A stretch of DNA of 12,522 nt from Candidatus Liptonbacteria bacterium RIFOXYD1_FULL_36_11. GTDB lineage: Bacteria; Patescibacteriota; Minisyncoccia; UBA6257; XYB1-36-10. This document shows positions 6,471-12,522 of the stretch, one piece after another. Positions within the stretch are counted from its first letter, which is position 1. Each line of letters begins with the position of its first letter. The notes beneath the pieces are model-generated. The model was not told where the DNA came from and made no database searches. It saw nothing but the letters and a program-made list of their open reading frames with translations. Position numbers and translations under genes: made by a program. The DNA is taken from NCBI GenBank assembly GCA_001821375.1, contig MHLG01000025.1, positions 24,287-36,808 on the forward strand, in the 5' to 3' direction.

Positions 6471-6923
6471 GTTTTTTATCTCTACCTCTCTTCCCTCCTT
6501 TAAATGCTTAAACTTTATTTTAACCGCTCCCGTCGTTCTCGCTTCTCTCACTCTCTCCGGCCACTCCACCAAAACAACATTTTCCGGATTTTCTAAAATC
6601 TCTCTCCATCCAAGAATTTCCAAATCTCCATCTTTTAAACGATAAGCATCCGCGTGATACGCCTTTAAAAAGCCCGTCTTTTTTAGTAAACTATACTTTT
6701 TTATTAAAACAAAAGTTGGACTGGTTATTTTTCTTTTTACTCCCAGAGCTTTTAAAAACCCTCTTGCAAAAGTTGTCTTTCCCGCTCCCAATTCCCCCTC
6801 TAAAGTTATCATTAAAGCCCCCTTTCTCTTTTCTTCTTTTTTTACTAAAATTTTCGCCGCCTCTTCCGCCACCATCATCATCTCTTCTTCGTTTTTTATT
6901 ATTATTTTTTTTCCAAAAATCAT
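6465..6923 (-). CDS. tsaE: tRNA threonylcarbamoyladenosine biosynthesis ATPase TsaE
   Basis: A 152-residue P-loop protein that, with TsaB and TsaD, helps install N6-threonylcarbamoyladenosine at position 37 of ANN-decoding tRNAs in the cytoplasm. Visible: Walker A GELGAGKTT (43-51), switch-like SPTF (68-71), HADAYRL with Asp92, and VLVEWPER with Glu120 and Trp121, in the usual order and spacing for the family (about 150 residues). It starts 14 bases after the stop of the lamin-tail gene, so the two are probably co-transcribed. A GGAGGAG 17 bases upstream is too distant to be a typical ribosome site. Its last codon and stop lie inside the 247-base repeat. Confidence 0.94.
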   Translation of the reverse strand: MIFGKKIIIKNEEEMMMVAEEAAKILVKKEEKRKGALMITLEGELGAGKTTFARGFLKALGVKRKITSPTFVLIKKYSLLKKTGFLKAYHADAYRLKDGDLEILGWREILENPENVVLVEWPERVREARTTGAVKIKFKHLKEGREVEIKNS

Positions 6924-6937
6924 TTTATAAATTTTTA

Positions 6938-7474
6938 TTACTCCTCCGCTTTAATAAATTTACTTAAAATCAATGCCGCCACAAATGCCATTATTACTGA
7001 AACAGCGACTCCGGCTAAAACAGCGTCTATAACAACCGGCCTAACTAAATATTTTTCTTCTCCTTGAGCTGTAGAAAAATTATCTTTTAAAATCTCTTCT
7101 GTAAATTCATTTGCCTTCCCCTCTGTCACTTTTTCCGTCCAAAAAAATTTTTCTCCTTTTCTGGCAAAACTTTTTCCCTCTTCCGCTACCCCAAAAAACT
7201 CCTTTTTATCAATAAGTTTTCCTTCTTTACTATAAAGAAAAACCGACTCCCCGTTATTATTTAAACTAATCTTTGTTTCCTCTTGTTTTAAAGATAAAAA
7301 ATTATCTCCCTGTATTTCTTTGTTTTTAAGAACAAACTTCTTCCCGCTCTTGTCTTCTATTCTCCATCCTAAAAGATTTACTTTATCTTTTCCGTTATTA
7401 TAAATCTCTATAAATTCCCCCTCGCTGTCTTTTCCTTTTGGATTCGGAAATATCTCGTTTATCACTACCACCAT
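6938..7474 (-). CDS. Lamin-tail-domain protein with C-terminal membrane anchor
   Basis: A 178-residue protein. Residues 1-115 match the lamin tail domain fold by pattern: VVINEIFPNP at the very start, EFIEIYNNG (20-28), VNLLGWRIEDKSG (32-44), then a run of short beta strands ending near FFWTEK (109-114). Such domains are common in surface and secreted proteins of small-genome bacteria; their ligands are mostly unknown. Residues about 146-172 form one long hydrophobic helix, followed by KFIKAEE. No N-terminal signal peptide is visible and no earlier in-frame start exists (an in-frame TAA lies at 7499-7501), so how the domain reaches the outside, if it does, is unclear. It is first gene of a pair with tsaE, an odd functional partner. 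Its -10 box is six bases before the ATG. Confidence 0.75.
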   Translation of the reverse strand: MVVVINEIFPNPKGKDSEGEFIEIYNNGKDKVNLLGWRIEDKSGKKFVLKNKEIQGDNFLSLKQEETKISLNNNGESVFLYSKEGKLIDKKEFFGVAEEGKSFARKGEKFFWTEKVTEGKANEFTEEILKDNFSTAQGEEKYLVRPVVIDAVLAGVAVSVIMAFVAALILSKFIKAEE

Positions 7475-7480
7475 AAAAAA

Positions 7481-7486
7481 ATAATA
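7481..7486 (-). promoter_or_regulatory. -10 box of the lamin-tail/tsaE unit, probably leaderless
   Basis: Minus-strand TATTAT ends six bases before the ATG, with a run of T between and no Shine-Dalgarno site. A hairpin with a U-rich tail lies just upstream (7501-7543), as at the histidine kinase and polA. Confidence 0.4.
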
Positions 7487-7500
7487 TCCCCTATACTCTT

Positions 7501-7543
7501 AAAATAAAAGCCCAGCCATAGTTTTATATAAAACCAGAGCTGG
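7501..7543 (-). terminator. Likely terminator facing left, downstream of ruvB
   Basis: CCAGC (7512-7516) pairs with GCTGG (7539-7543), and inside lies the perfect palindrome GTTTTATATAAAAC (7521-7534). On the minus strand the stem is followed by GCTTTTATTTT. It is about 280 bases after the ruvB stop and just before the lamin-tail gene promoter. Confidence 0.5.
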
Positions 7544-7820
7544 ACTATCTTATAATTAACTTCTCCCCACTTCAAAAACTAATAAAGAAATGAATAAAAA
7601 CTTACTCAAACCAGCGCCACGAACGTCTTATTTTAATTGATTTATAAATAAACTGTTTGAAGCTTTAAATTTTCATCTATAAAATAACTAGTCAGAAAAC
7701 TCTGATTTTTTAATCAGAGGAAACGGGAACCGGTTATTTTGTCTGAAAATTTAAGTAAAAAGAGTATTATTTACTCAATTAAAATATTAGAGAGTGGTAC
7801 TGGTTTGGAGTTAACTCACA
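7544..7820. other. A+T-rich gap with small hairpins, no gene seen
   Basis: No credible ORF. The right half is structured: TCAGA (7692-7696) pairs with TCTGA (7742-7746), enclosing a perfect 8-bp hairpin (7700-7707 with 7712-7719, loop TTTT) and a small CGG...CCG hairpin (7724-7733). A further hairpin follows at 7762-7776. It may be the 3' untranslated region of ruvB or a small RNA; strand and role are unknown. Confidence 0.4.
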
Positions 7821-8879
7821 TTAAAACCCTGCTTCTTCCAACAACTTTTGTTCCCTTGTCTTTATTCCTAAATGTTTGTATGCCGCCTCCGTTATCACTC
7901 TCCCCGCCGGCGTCCTATGTAAAAACCCGACACTCATTAAGTATGGCTCATAAACTTCTTCTATCACACCTCTTTCCTCGTTTAAAGCCGCCGCCAACGT
8001 CTCAATTCCCACCGGCCCTCCATTAAATTTTTCTATCACCACCTGAATCAACTTCCGGTCATGTGGTTCAAGTCCCAAAAAATCAACTTCTAAAAGTTCC
8101 AATGCTTTTTTTGCTATTTCTTCTGTCACTATACCGTCTCCTCTAACTTCCGCGTAATCTCTCGCTCTCTTTAAAAGACGATTAGCTATTCTCGGTGTCG
8201 CTCTGGAAGCTTCCGCTAAAATTCTTATTGCTTCCCTTTCTATTTTTACCGTTAAAAGACCGGCTGAACGAATTATTATTTTTTCTATATCCTGTTGATT
8301 ATAATAATCAAGCTTAAACGAAGCGCCAAACCTTGATCGTAGTGGCGCTGAAAGTAAATCTGCTCTCGTTGTCGCCGCCACTAAAGTAAACGGCGGTAAA
8401 TCTAAAGAAATTGTCCTTGCTCCCGTCCCCTTCCCAACAATTAAATGTAGTTTTTGGCTTTCCATCGCCGGATATAAAAACTCCTCCACTAAATGGTTTA
8501 AGCGATGCGCCTCGTCTATAAATAAAACTTCTCTTGGCTCAAGATTTGATAAAACCGCCGCCAAGTCTCCTACTTTTTTTAACGCCGGACCAGAAGTAAT
8601 CTTTAATCCAGATTTCATTTCACGCGCTACGAGCATTGCCAGCGTCGTTTTTCCCAAACCCGCCTGACCCGAAAAAAGCATATGATCCGCCGTTTCCTCC
8701 CTTCTTTTTGCCGCCTCAATTATTATCTTTAAATTTTCTTTTACCTTTTCCTGCCCTATATAATCGTTAAAATTATCCGGCCTTAAAGCCTGGTCAAAAT
8801 ATCCCTCATCTTTTTTTTCCATCGGCGCCTCTTCCGCTTTCTGGTTTTCTTCTTGCTTCTGGTTATTTTTACCTTTCAT
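7821..8879 (-). CDS. ruvB: Holliday junction branch migration ATPase RuvB
   Basis: A 352-residue AAA+ motor that drives branch migration of Holliday junctions with RuvA, before cutting by RuvC. After a charged, Gln/Glu/Lys-rich N-terminal extension of about 25 residues come LRPDNFNDYIGQE (32-44), Walker A GQAGLGKT (71-78; the family more often has GPPGLGKT), Walker B VLFIDEAH (118-125), sensor 1 VAATTRADLL (167-176), arginine finger Arg181 in LRSRFG, sensor 2 ATPRIANR (227-234), and a C-terminal winged helix with NGGPVGIETLA (286-296) and the end signature near EPYLMSVGFLHRTPAGR (311-327). Length is normal and nothing essential is missing. No ruvA is in the window and ruvC lies 3 kb away on the other strand. 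A promoter with its -10 seven bases before the ATG suggests a leaderless mRNA. Confidence 0.97.
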   Translation of the reverse strand: MKGKNNQKQEENQKAEEAPMEKKDEGYFDQALRPDNFNDYIGQEKVKENLKIIIEAAKRREETADHMLFSGQAGLGKTTLAMLVAREMKSGLKITSGPALKKVGDLAAVLSNLEPREVLFIDEAHRLNHLVEEFLYPAMESQKLHLIVGKGTGARTISLDLPPFTLVAATTRADLLSAPLRSRFGASFKLDYYNQQDIEKIIIRSAGLLTVKIEREAIRILAEASRATPRIANRLLKRARDYAEVRGDGIVTEEIAKKALELLEVDFLGLEPHDRKLIQVVIEKFNGGPVGIETLAAALNEERGVIEEVYEPYLMSVGFLHRTPAGRVITEAAYKHLGIKTREQKLLEEAGF

Positions 8880-8886
8880 ACTGCCT

Positions 8887-8915
8887 ATGATACAATAAAC
8901 CCTCCTTCACGCCAA
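8887..8915 (-). promoter_or_regulatory. Promoter of ruvB, probably leaderless
   Basis: Minus strand: TTGGCG (8910-8915), 17-base spacer, TATCAT (8887-8892), then seven bases to the ATG. A GGAGG falls in the spacer, 21 bases before the ATG, too far to serve. It is back to back with the plus-strand promoter at 8940-8968. Confidence 0.45.
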
Positions 8916-8939
8916 GGAAAATCCTCTCTTATTTTTATC

Positions 8940-8968
8940 TTGACTCTGCAATCTCTATATGCTATAAT
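8940..8968 (+). promoter_or_regulatory. Strong promoter of the structured RNA gene
   Basis: TTGACT (8940-8945), 17-base spacer ending in TGC, TATAAT (8963-8968): a near-perfect -35, a perfect -10 and an extended -10 TG. The predicted start is about 8974, five or six bases before the long closing stem of the RNA. Strength and placement fit a stable RNA gene. Confidence 0.75.
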
Positions 8969-8973
8969 GCCGT

Positions 8974-9139
8974 AGTTTTAAAAAGCTTAGATCTGTGGGC
9001 AGGAATACCTTTATGCTAAGGAAGAGTTGGCCTCGGCGAACTCTCACCTCAAGGGAATTCTAAACTTCTTTTTTTTTAAAAAAGAAGAAACACACCAAGT
9101 TCCTTTTTAAGGAGCTAGCCCACAGATCTAAGCTTTTTA
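8974..9139 (+). ncRNA. Structured small RNA, possibly 6S RNA
   Basis: About 165 bases closed by a perfect 22-bp stem (8979-9000 with 9118-9139). Inside, the two sides can form short stems CCTT/AAGG and AAGGAA/TTCCTT, then an open region with a small hairpin on the 5' side (GAGTT...AACTC, about 9028-9047), then a terminal hairpin CTTCTTTTTT/AAAAAAGAAG (about 9066-9088). There is no ORF. A long rod with paired ends, an open centre, a length near 165-180 bases and a strong promoter all fit 6S RNA, which binds sigma70 RNA polymerase; the sequence itself did not let me confirm that family. SRP RNA, RNase P RNA and tmRNA hallmarks are absent. That it is an RNA gene is fairly sure; that it is 6S is about even odds. 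Confidence 0.7.
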
Positions 9140-9205
9140 CGTTTCCTCGCCTATGAAACTCTTCTATAGCCCGCCTACCGGCAAGTAGCCTCACAAAGGA
9201 AAGTA

Positions 9206-9226
9206 AAAAAACCTGTTTTTTATATT
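9206..9226 (-). terminator. Weak terminator at the end of the pilB-like gene
   Basis: Six A, a CCTG loop and six T make an A-U-only hairpin that overlaps the stop codon of the ATPase gene; on the minus strand it is followed by a T-run. It is weak and could work in either direction. Confidence 0.3.
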
Positions 9227-10923
9227 TGTAAAACTCCGGTCGCTCTTTCTATTTCCTCTAAACTGGTTATCCCTTTTAAAACCTTTAACACTCCATCTTC
9301 CTGCATCGTTATCATTCCTTGTTCTCTCGCCATCTGTTTTATATCTAAAATGGAATTTTTTCCTTCTATCATTCTTTGCACCTTGTCATCAATCACAAAC
9401 AGTTCAAAAATTCCCAATCTCCCTTTATATCCCGTTCCGTTACATTTCTCACAATCTTTAGTTTTTTCTGACGACTCAAAAATCTTCATTTCCGCATATT
9501 TTTCTCTCTCTATTTTTTCCGGCAAACTTGCCACCACTTTCTTTATTTTTTTTTCAAGCTCATGATTGACTTGCGCCTCTTTCTTGCAAAATTGGCAAAG
9601 CTTGCGCACCAACCTTTGCGCTATTACTAAATTCAAAGCCGATCCAATTACGCCAGTTTTTACCTTTAAATCCAAAAGTCTCGGCACCGCTCCCGCCGCA
9701 TCATTTGTGTGTAAAGTTGAAAAAACTAAATGACCGGTCAGCGAAGCGTTTATTGCAATCGCGGCCGTATCTTCATCACGAATTTCGCCGACTAACACCA
9801 CATCCGGATCCTGCCTTAATATAGAACGCAGTCCGCCAGCAAAAGTATAATTTGCCTCCGGATTAACTTGCGTCTGCTCCAACCCTTCTAAATGATATTC
9901 TATCGGATCTTCTATAGTTATAATTTTTATTTCCGTAGATACCACCTCTCTTAAAAAAGCGTAAAGCGTAGTAGTCTTTCCGGAACCAGTCGGTCCCGTA
10001 TTTAAAATCATTCCATTTGGCTTGCTAAGTTGTCCTTTTATTATCTTTAAATCATTTTCTGAAAAACCTAAATCACTAAGCTTTAAACTAATAGCCGCCG
10101 GATCTAAAATTCTCATCACCATCACTTCTCCAAACTCCGCTGGTGCTATTGCTACTCTCGCCTCTACTTCTTCACCTCCTAAATTTATAGTAAATCTTCC
10201 ATCTTGCGTCTCATCAGTTATGTTTAATTTCAATCCGGAAAAAAGTTTTATTCTTGAAGCTACCTGATTATAAAATTCCTTTTCTATAAGAGCTTCTCCC
10301 CTTCCTCCTATTACTTCATTCAAAACTCCGTCTAATCGTAATCTTATTCCCACTCCTTCCCTTACCGGCTCAAAATGTATATCCGAGGCTTTAAGTGCCA
10401 GCGCTCCTGCCGCTATTATGGATAAAAACTCTGAAACTTCCGTATGATTAAAATCAATATTTTTAATTCTTTCTCTTAAATATTTTATTGTCGATACGTT
10501 TTTTTTAAACTCCTCAATCTTCTCTTTAGAAACAAAAAATCTCCTTGTTATTTCTCCTCCCTCTCGCGCTACATAAACGTAATAACTCCAAGCATGCTTT
10601 AGCCCGGATAAAGAAACAATAAAAAAATCTAAGTCGTAACCCATTTTTCTTAACTCTAAAAACTCCTCTTCTAACCCCTCTGTTTTTAAATCAAAAACCG
10701 CCACCACCAAATCTTTATTGACTAGGTTAATGGCGGCTATCTTCATTTTTTTTGCCTTTTCTTCCGATATTATTTGCAACGCATCTATCTCTACCGGCGC
10801 TGTTATTAAATTAAGATAAGGTTTTCCATCACGAGCCGCCCTTCTCTGCGCGTCTCTTTCTTCGGCGCCTTGGTTAAAACGCGTTAGTTTTTGGGCAATT
10901 ATTGTTGCCTTATCTTGAAACAT
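9220..10923 (-). CDS. pilB: Type IV pilus assembly ATPase, PilB/GspE family
   Basis: A 567-residue secretion-superfamily ATPase that powers pilus (or type II-like) fibre assembly at the inner face of the membrane. Residues 1-150 form the N-terminal domain of this family; 160-300 the N2 domain with KASDIHFEP (178-186) and TQDGRF (239-244). The motor has Walker A GPTGSGKT (310-317), Asp box TIEDPIEY (336-343), Walker B DPDVVLVGEIRD (372-383) and His box GHLVFSTLHTND (397-408). Four cysteines, 443 and 446 (CQFC) and 491 and 494 (CEKC), are the zinc site typical of PilB/GspE and not of PilT, so an extension motor is favoured. Catalytic residues are all present. No pilin, PilC or PilT gene is in the window. 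No Shine-Dalgarno site is visible. The gene is called pilB by family type; GspE is the alternative. Confidence 0.93.
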   Translation of the reverse strand: MFQDKATIIAQKLTRFNQGAEERDAQRRAARDGKPYLNLITAPVEIDALQIISEEKAKKMKIAAINLVNKDLVVAVFDLKTEGLEEEFLELRKMGYDLDFFIVSLSGLKHAWSYYVYVAREGGEITRRFFVSKEKIEEFKKNVSTIKYLRERIKNIDFNHTEVSEFLSIIAAGALALKASDIHFEPVREGVGIRLRLDGVLNEVIGGRGEALIEKEFYNQVASRIKLFSGLKLNITDETQDGRFTINLGGEEVEARVAIAPAEFGEVMVMRILDPAAISLKLSDLGFSENDLKIIKGQLSKPNGMILNTGPTGSGKTTTLYAFLREVVSTEIKIITIEDPIEYHLEGLEQTQVNPEANYTFAGGLRSILRQDPDVVLVGEIRDEDTAAIAINASLTGHLVFSTLHTNDAAGAVPRLLDLKVKTGVIGSALNLVIAQRLVRKLCQFCKKEAQVNHELEKKIKKVVASLPEKIEREKYAEMKIFESSEKTKDCEKCNGTGYKGRLGIFELFVIDDKVQRMIEGKNSILDIKQMAREQGMITMQEDGVLKVLKGITSLEEIERATGVLQI

Positions 10924-11007
10924 AAAAATTTTTTATTTTTTCAACTTTAACCCCGCTTAATTAATAAAAATATTTTTTTTATTATATTTAACTCACTAAT
11001 TACTGAT

Positions 11008-11035
11008 ATTATATTCTAAAATTCTCTCCTGTCAA
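11008..11035 (-). promoter_or_regulatory. Promoter of the pilB-like gene
   Basis: Minus strand: TTGACA (11030-11035), 16-base spacer, TATAAT (11008-11013), both perfect. It is preceded by TTTTAGAA, as at 124-152. Transcription should start near 11001 and give a leader of about 77 A+T-rich bases without a clear ribosome site. Confidence 0.65.
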
Positions 11036-11055
11036 TTTTTTTATTCACTTTTACC

Positions 11056-11076
11056 CTTGCCTACCGGCAGGCAGGC
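11056..11076. repeat. Short GCCTACCGGCAGGC-type palindromic repeat
   Basis: GCCTACCGGCAGGC followed by AGGC. Relatives sit in both 247-base repeats (2621-2650 and 6426-6455: CGCCTACC then TGCCTGCTGGCAGGCA) and at 9171-9185 (CCGCCTACCGGCAAG). These are non-coding scattered palindromes. Confidence 0.55.
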
Positions 11077-11102
11077 CGTGAAATAAAAAATTTTAATTTT
11101 TT

Positions 11103-11121
11103 AATTTTCTTTTAGAAAATT
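11103..11121. other. A+T-rich hairpin in the pilB-yebC gap
   Basis: AATTTTCT (11103-11110), loop TTT, AGAAAATT (11114-11121): a perfect 8-bp stem between the divergent promoters. It has no strong T-run on either side and its role is unknown. Confidence 0.3.
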
Positions 11122-11146
11122 ATTTTACTGGGGTTTCCCTATTAAT

Positions 11147-11238
11147 CTGTCATTCCAGTATAAAACCGGAATCCAATTATAATTCCTATTATATCCTGAG
11201 TTCTTAACGAAGGACTACCTACTACTTTTTAACTTTAT
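11147..11238. repeat. Third, diverged partial copy of the 247-base repeat
   Basis: Matches 2522-2612 with three substitutions and one inserted base over 92 positions, same orientation. It covers the CATTCC...GGAATCC inverted repeat and the block after it, but lacks the promoter segment and has no accessory gene attached. Confidence 0.8.
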
Positions 11239-11254
11239 AGACTTTTATATAGGG

Positions 11255-11283
11255 TTTACAATCCCCTCTTATTTATCTAAACT
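11255..11283 (+). promoter_or_regulatory. Possible promoter of yebC-ruvC
   Basis: TTTACA (11255-11260), 17-base spacer, TAAACT (11278-11283): 5 of 6 and 4 of 6 matches to consensus. It would give a leader of about 30 bases before the yebC ATG. Confidence 0.35.
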
Positions 11284-11319
11284 TTTATTAACTTATTAAC
11301 TTTTTTATCCCACTTTCTT

Positions 11320-11856
11320 ATGTCTGGCCACTCCCACTCTAAACAAATAAAACACCAAAAAGACATTACTGATAAAAAAAGAAGTACTTTGTTTTCTAAA
11401 CTCTTAAACGCTGTTTCTATCGCCGCCCGCACCGATCCTAATCCAAACTTTAATCCCCGCCTCCGCACCGCTATAGAAAAAGCTAAAACCGGCAACGTCC
11501 CAAATGAAAATATAGAAAAAGCTATAAAAAAAGTTTCCGAACCCGGAACGTCCTTGGAAGAACTACTCCTTGAAGCTTATGGCCCAGAAGGCTCGGCTAT
11601 TCTTATTATCGCTGTCACCAACAGTAGAAACCGCACCGTCTCCGAAATAAAAAATATCTTTACAAAAGAAGGTTTTAAATGGGCAGAATCCGGCAGTGTC
11701 TTATGGGCGTTTGAACAAAATAAAGAAAATTTTTCTTGGCAGGCAAAATTTCCCCAAGAAATAAGTCCCGCCTCCAAAGAAAAAATAAAATCTCTTATTG
11801 AAAAACTGGAAGAACGCGATGATATTCAATCATTCGCCTGCAACATAAAAATTTAA
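11320..11856 (+). CDS. yebC: YebC/PmpR family protein lacking the middle domain
   Basis: The family is described both as DNA-binding regulators and, more recently, as ribosome-associated factors that relieve stalls. The N-terminal domain is clear: MSGHSHSKQIKHQK (1-14), LFSKLLNAVSIAAR (24-37), NPRLRTAIEKAK (45-56), NVPNENIEKAIKK (59-71). The next domain follows with AYGPEGSAILI (86-96), NSRNRTVSEIKNIF (101-114) and GSVLWAF (125-131). After that, where the usual 240-250-residue protein inserts a further domain of about 60-70 residues, this one passes straight to the final segment (SPASKEKIKSLIEKLEERDD, 149-168). At 178 residues it is a compact form with no sign of a frameshift: the reading frame is clean. 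The ruvC ATG follows after eight bases, so the pair is an operon. Confidence 0.9.
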   Translation: MSGHSHSKQIKHQKDITDKKRSTLFSKLLNAVSIAARTDPNPNFNPRLRTAIEKAKTGNVPNENIEKAIKKVSEPGTSLEELLLEAYGPEGSAILIIAVTNSRNRTVSEIKNIFTKEGFKWAESGSVLWAFEQNKENFSWQAKFPQEISPASKEKIKSLIEKLEERDDIQSFACNIKI

Positions 11857-11864
11857 CTTGCAAT

Positions 11865-12338
11865 ATGATTATAATTGGTATAGATCCTGGCACTTCTCGC
11901 GCTGGCTATGGTCTTATAAAAAAAGAAAATGGTCGCCTTTCCTTTTTAGCTGGCGGTATTTTGAAATCATCCAGTCAAAATCAAGCGGAAAAACTCCTTG
12001 AAATCCAAAACGACTTAAAAAAAATAATCGCAAAATATAAACCGTCTATCGCCGGCATAGAAAAACTTTATTTTATGAAAAACCAGAAAACCGCTCTCGC
12101 TGTTGCCGAAGCCCGCGGCGTTATTCTTTTCACCTTTGCCGCCTCAAAAATCTCCATCTTGGAATTTGACCCCACAGAAGTAAAAAGCTCTATCGCCGGT
12201 TCAGGCTGTGCTGGTAAAAAAGAAGTTCAAAAAACTGTAGAGCTTATTTTAAAAGAAAAAATAAAAGGCGTTGACGATATTTCCGACGCCCTAGCCATCG
12301 CCATCCTCGCCTCCTCCCCTCTGTATAAAATAACTTAA
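11865..12338 (+). CDS. ruvC: Holliday junction resolvase RuvC
   Basis: A 157-residue dimeric, metal-dependent endonuclease of the RNase H fold that cuts Holliday junctions after RuvAB branch migration. Catalytic residues fall exactly at the classic numbers: Asp7 in IGIDPGTSRAGYG, Glu66 in AGIEKLYF, Asp138 and Asp141 in VDDISDALAIAI. The segment FMKNQKTALAVAEARG (70-85) is the normal DNA-contacting region. It is slightly shorter than the E. coli protein (173 residues), losing only the tail. It sits eight bases after yebC, an order seen in many bacteria where ruvA and ruvB follow; here neither follows, and ruvB is on the opposite strand 3 kb away. Confidence 0.96.
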   Translation: MIIIGIDPGTSRAGYGLIKKENGRLSFLAGGILKSSSQNQAEKLLEIQNDLKKIIAKYKPSIAGIEKLYFMKNQKTALAVAEARGVILFTFAASKISILEFDPTEVKSSIAGSGCAGKKEVQKTVELILKEKIKGVDDISDALAIAILASSPLYKIT

Positions 12339-12428
12339 AAACTTTTTTTATTTTCTACAACGCCGTATATCTAAACTTATATATTTAAGCATATCCCGAT
12401 AAAATATTGTTTATAATATCCTTAATTT

Positions 12429-12460
12429 ACAAGCTCTTTTTAGTTTTTCGGCTTGTTTTA
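12429..12460 (+). terminator. Possible terminator of yebC-ruvC
   Basis: ACAAGC (12429-12434) pairs with GCTTGT (12451-12456) around a 16-base T-rich loop, followed by TTTA. The stem is short and the tail weak. Confidence 0.3.
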
Positions 12461-12480
12461 GGAAAAACCTTATATGATAG

Positions 12481-12509
12481 TTGACAGTAATAAAATAATA
12501 TGCTATATT
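12481..12509 (+). promoter_or_regulatory. Strong promoter facing out of the right edge
   Basis: TTGACA (12481-12486), 17-base spacer ending in TGC, TATATT (12504-12509). A perfect -35 plus extended -10 TG. It has the same TATGC lead-in to the -10 as the structured RNA promoter. The gene it drives starts beyond the window. The rest of 12339-12480 is A+T-rich with no gene seen. Confidence 0.65.
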
Positions 12510-12522
12510 GAAAAATAGATAG

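Noticed and set aside
7544..7820. tmRNA or a tRNA in the gap before ruvB
   Set aside because: No acceptor-stem pair, T-loop sequence or tag-coding frame with a tandem stop could be found on either strand.
8979..9139. A small mobile inverted-repeat element with 22-bp terminal repeats
   Set aside because: No target duplication is visible at the ends, no second copy exists in the window, and a near-perfect promoter is placed exactly for transcription of the unit, so an RNA gene is preferred.

Overview
The window reads as a piece of chromosome from a small-genome bacterium, most likely of the Candidate Phyla Radiation (Patescibacteria, Parcubacteria-like). The pointers are A+T-rich, purine-loaded coding strands, reduced proteins (a YebC lacking its middle domain, a PolA with a decayed proofreading domain), several genes whose -10 box sits 6-8 bases before the ATG (leaderless mRNAs), a lamin-tail-domain membrane protein, and two proteins that resemble, from memory, a family of uncharacterised Parcubacteria proteins with variable C-terminal tails. 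No rRNA or tRNA is present, so the placement is an inference.

Layout, left to right: a minus-strand promoter for a gene that leaves the window at the left edge; a membrane PAS histidine kinase (216-1553, minus); accessory gene A (1636-2286, minus) with its own terminator, leader palindrome and promoter; a first 247-base repeat (2419-2665); a paired-hairpin region (2901-2992); polA (2995-5457, minus); accessory gene B (5547-6170, minus), again with terminator, leader palindrome and promoter; a second, identical 247-base repeat (6224-6470); a two-gene unit of a lamin-tail protein and tsaE (6465-7474, minus); a 346-base gap with hairpins; ruvB (7821-8879, minus); a structured RNA gene on the plus strand (about 8974-9139), possibly 6S RNA; a PilB/GspE-type assembly ATPase (9220-10923, minus); a promoter region holding a third, diverged repeat copy; then yebC-ruvC on the plus strand (11320-12338) and a strong promoter pointing out of the right edge.

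The backbone genes are housekeeping: replication and repair (polA, ruvB, ruvC), tRNA t6A modification (tsaE), type IV pilus assembly (pilB-like), signalling (histidine kinase) and gene regulation or translation support (yebC). Set into this backbone are two look-alike cassettes, each made of repeat-borne promoter, covarying leader palindrome, Shine-Dalgarno-led ORF and GGCGCG-type terminator. One sits directly upstream of the histidine kinase and the other directly upstream of polA. Their promoter halves are identical over 247 bases while the proteins are unlike each other over most of their length. This modular system is the most interesting item in the window. All identifications come from reading the sequence; no database search was possible.
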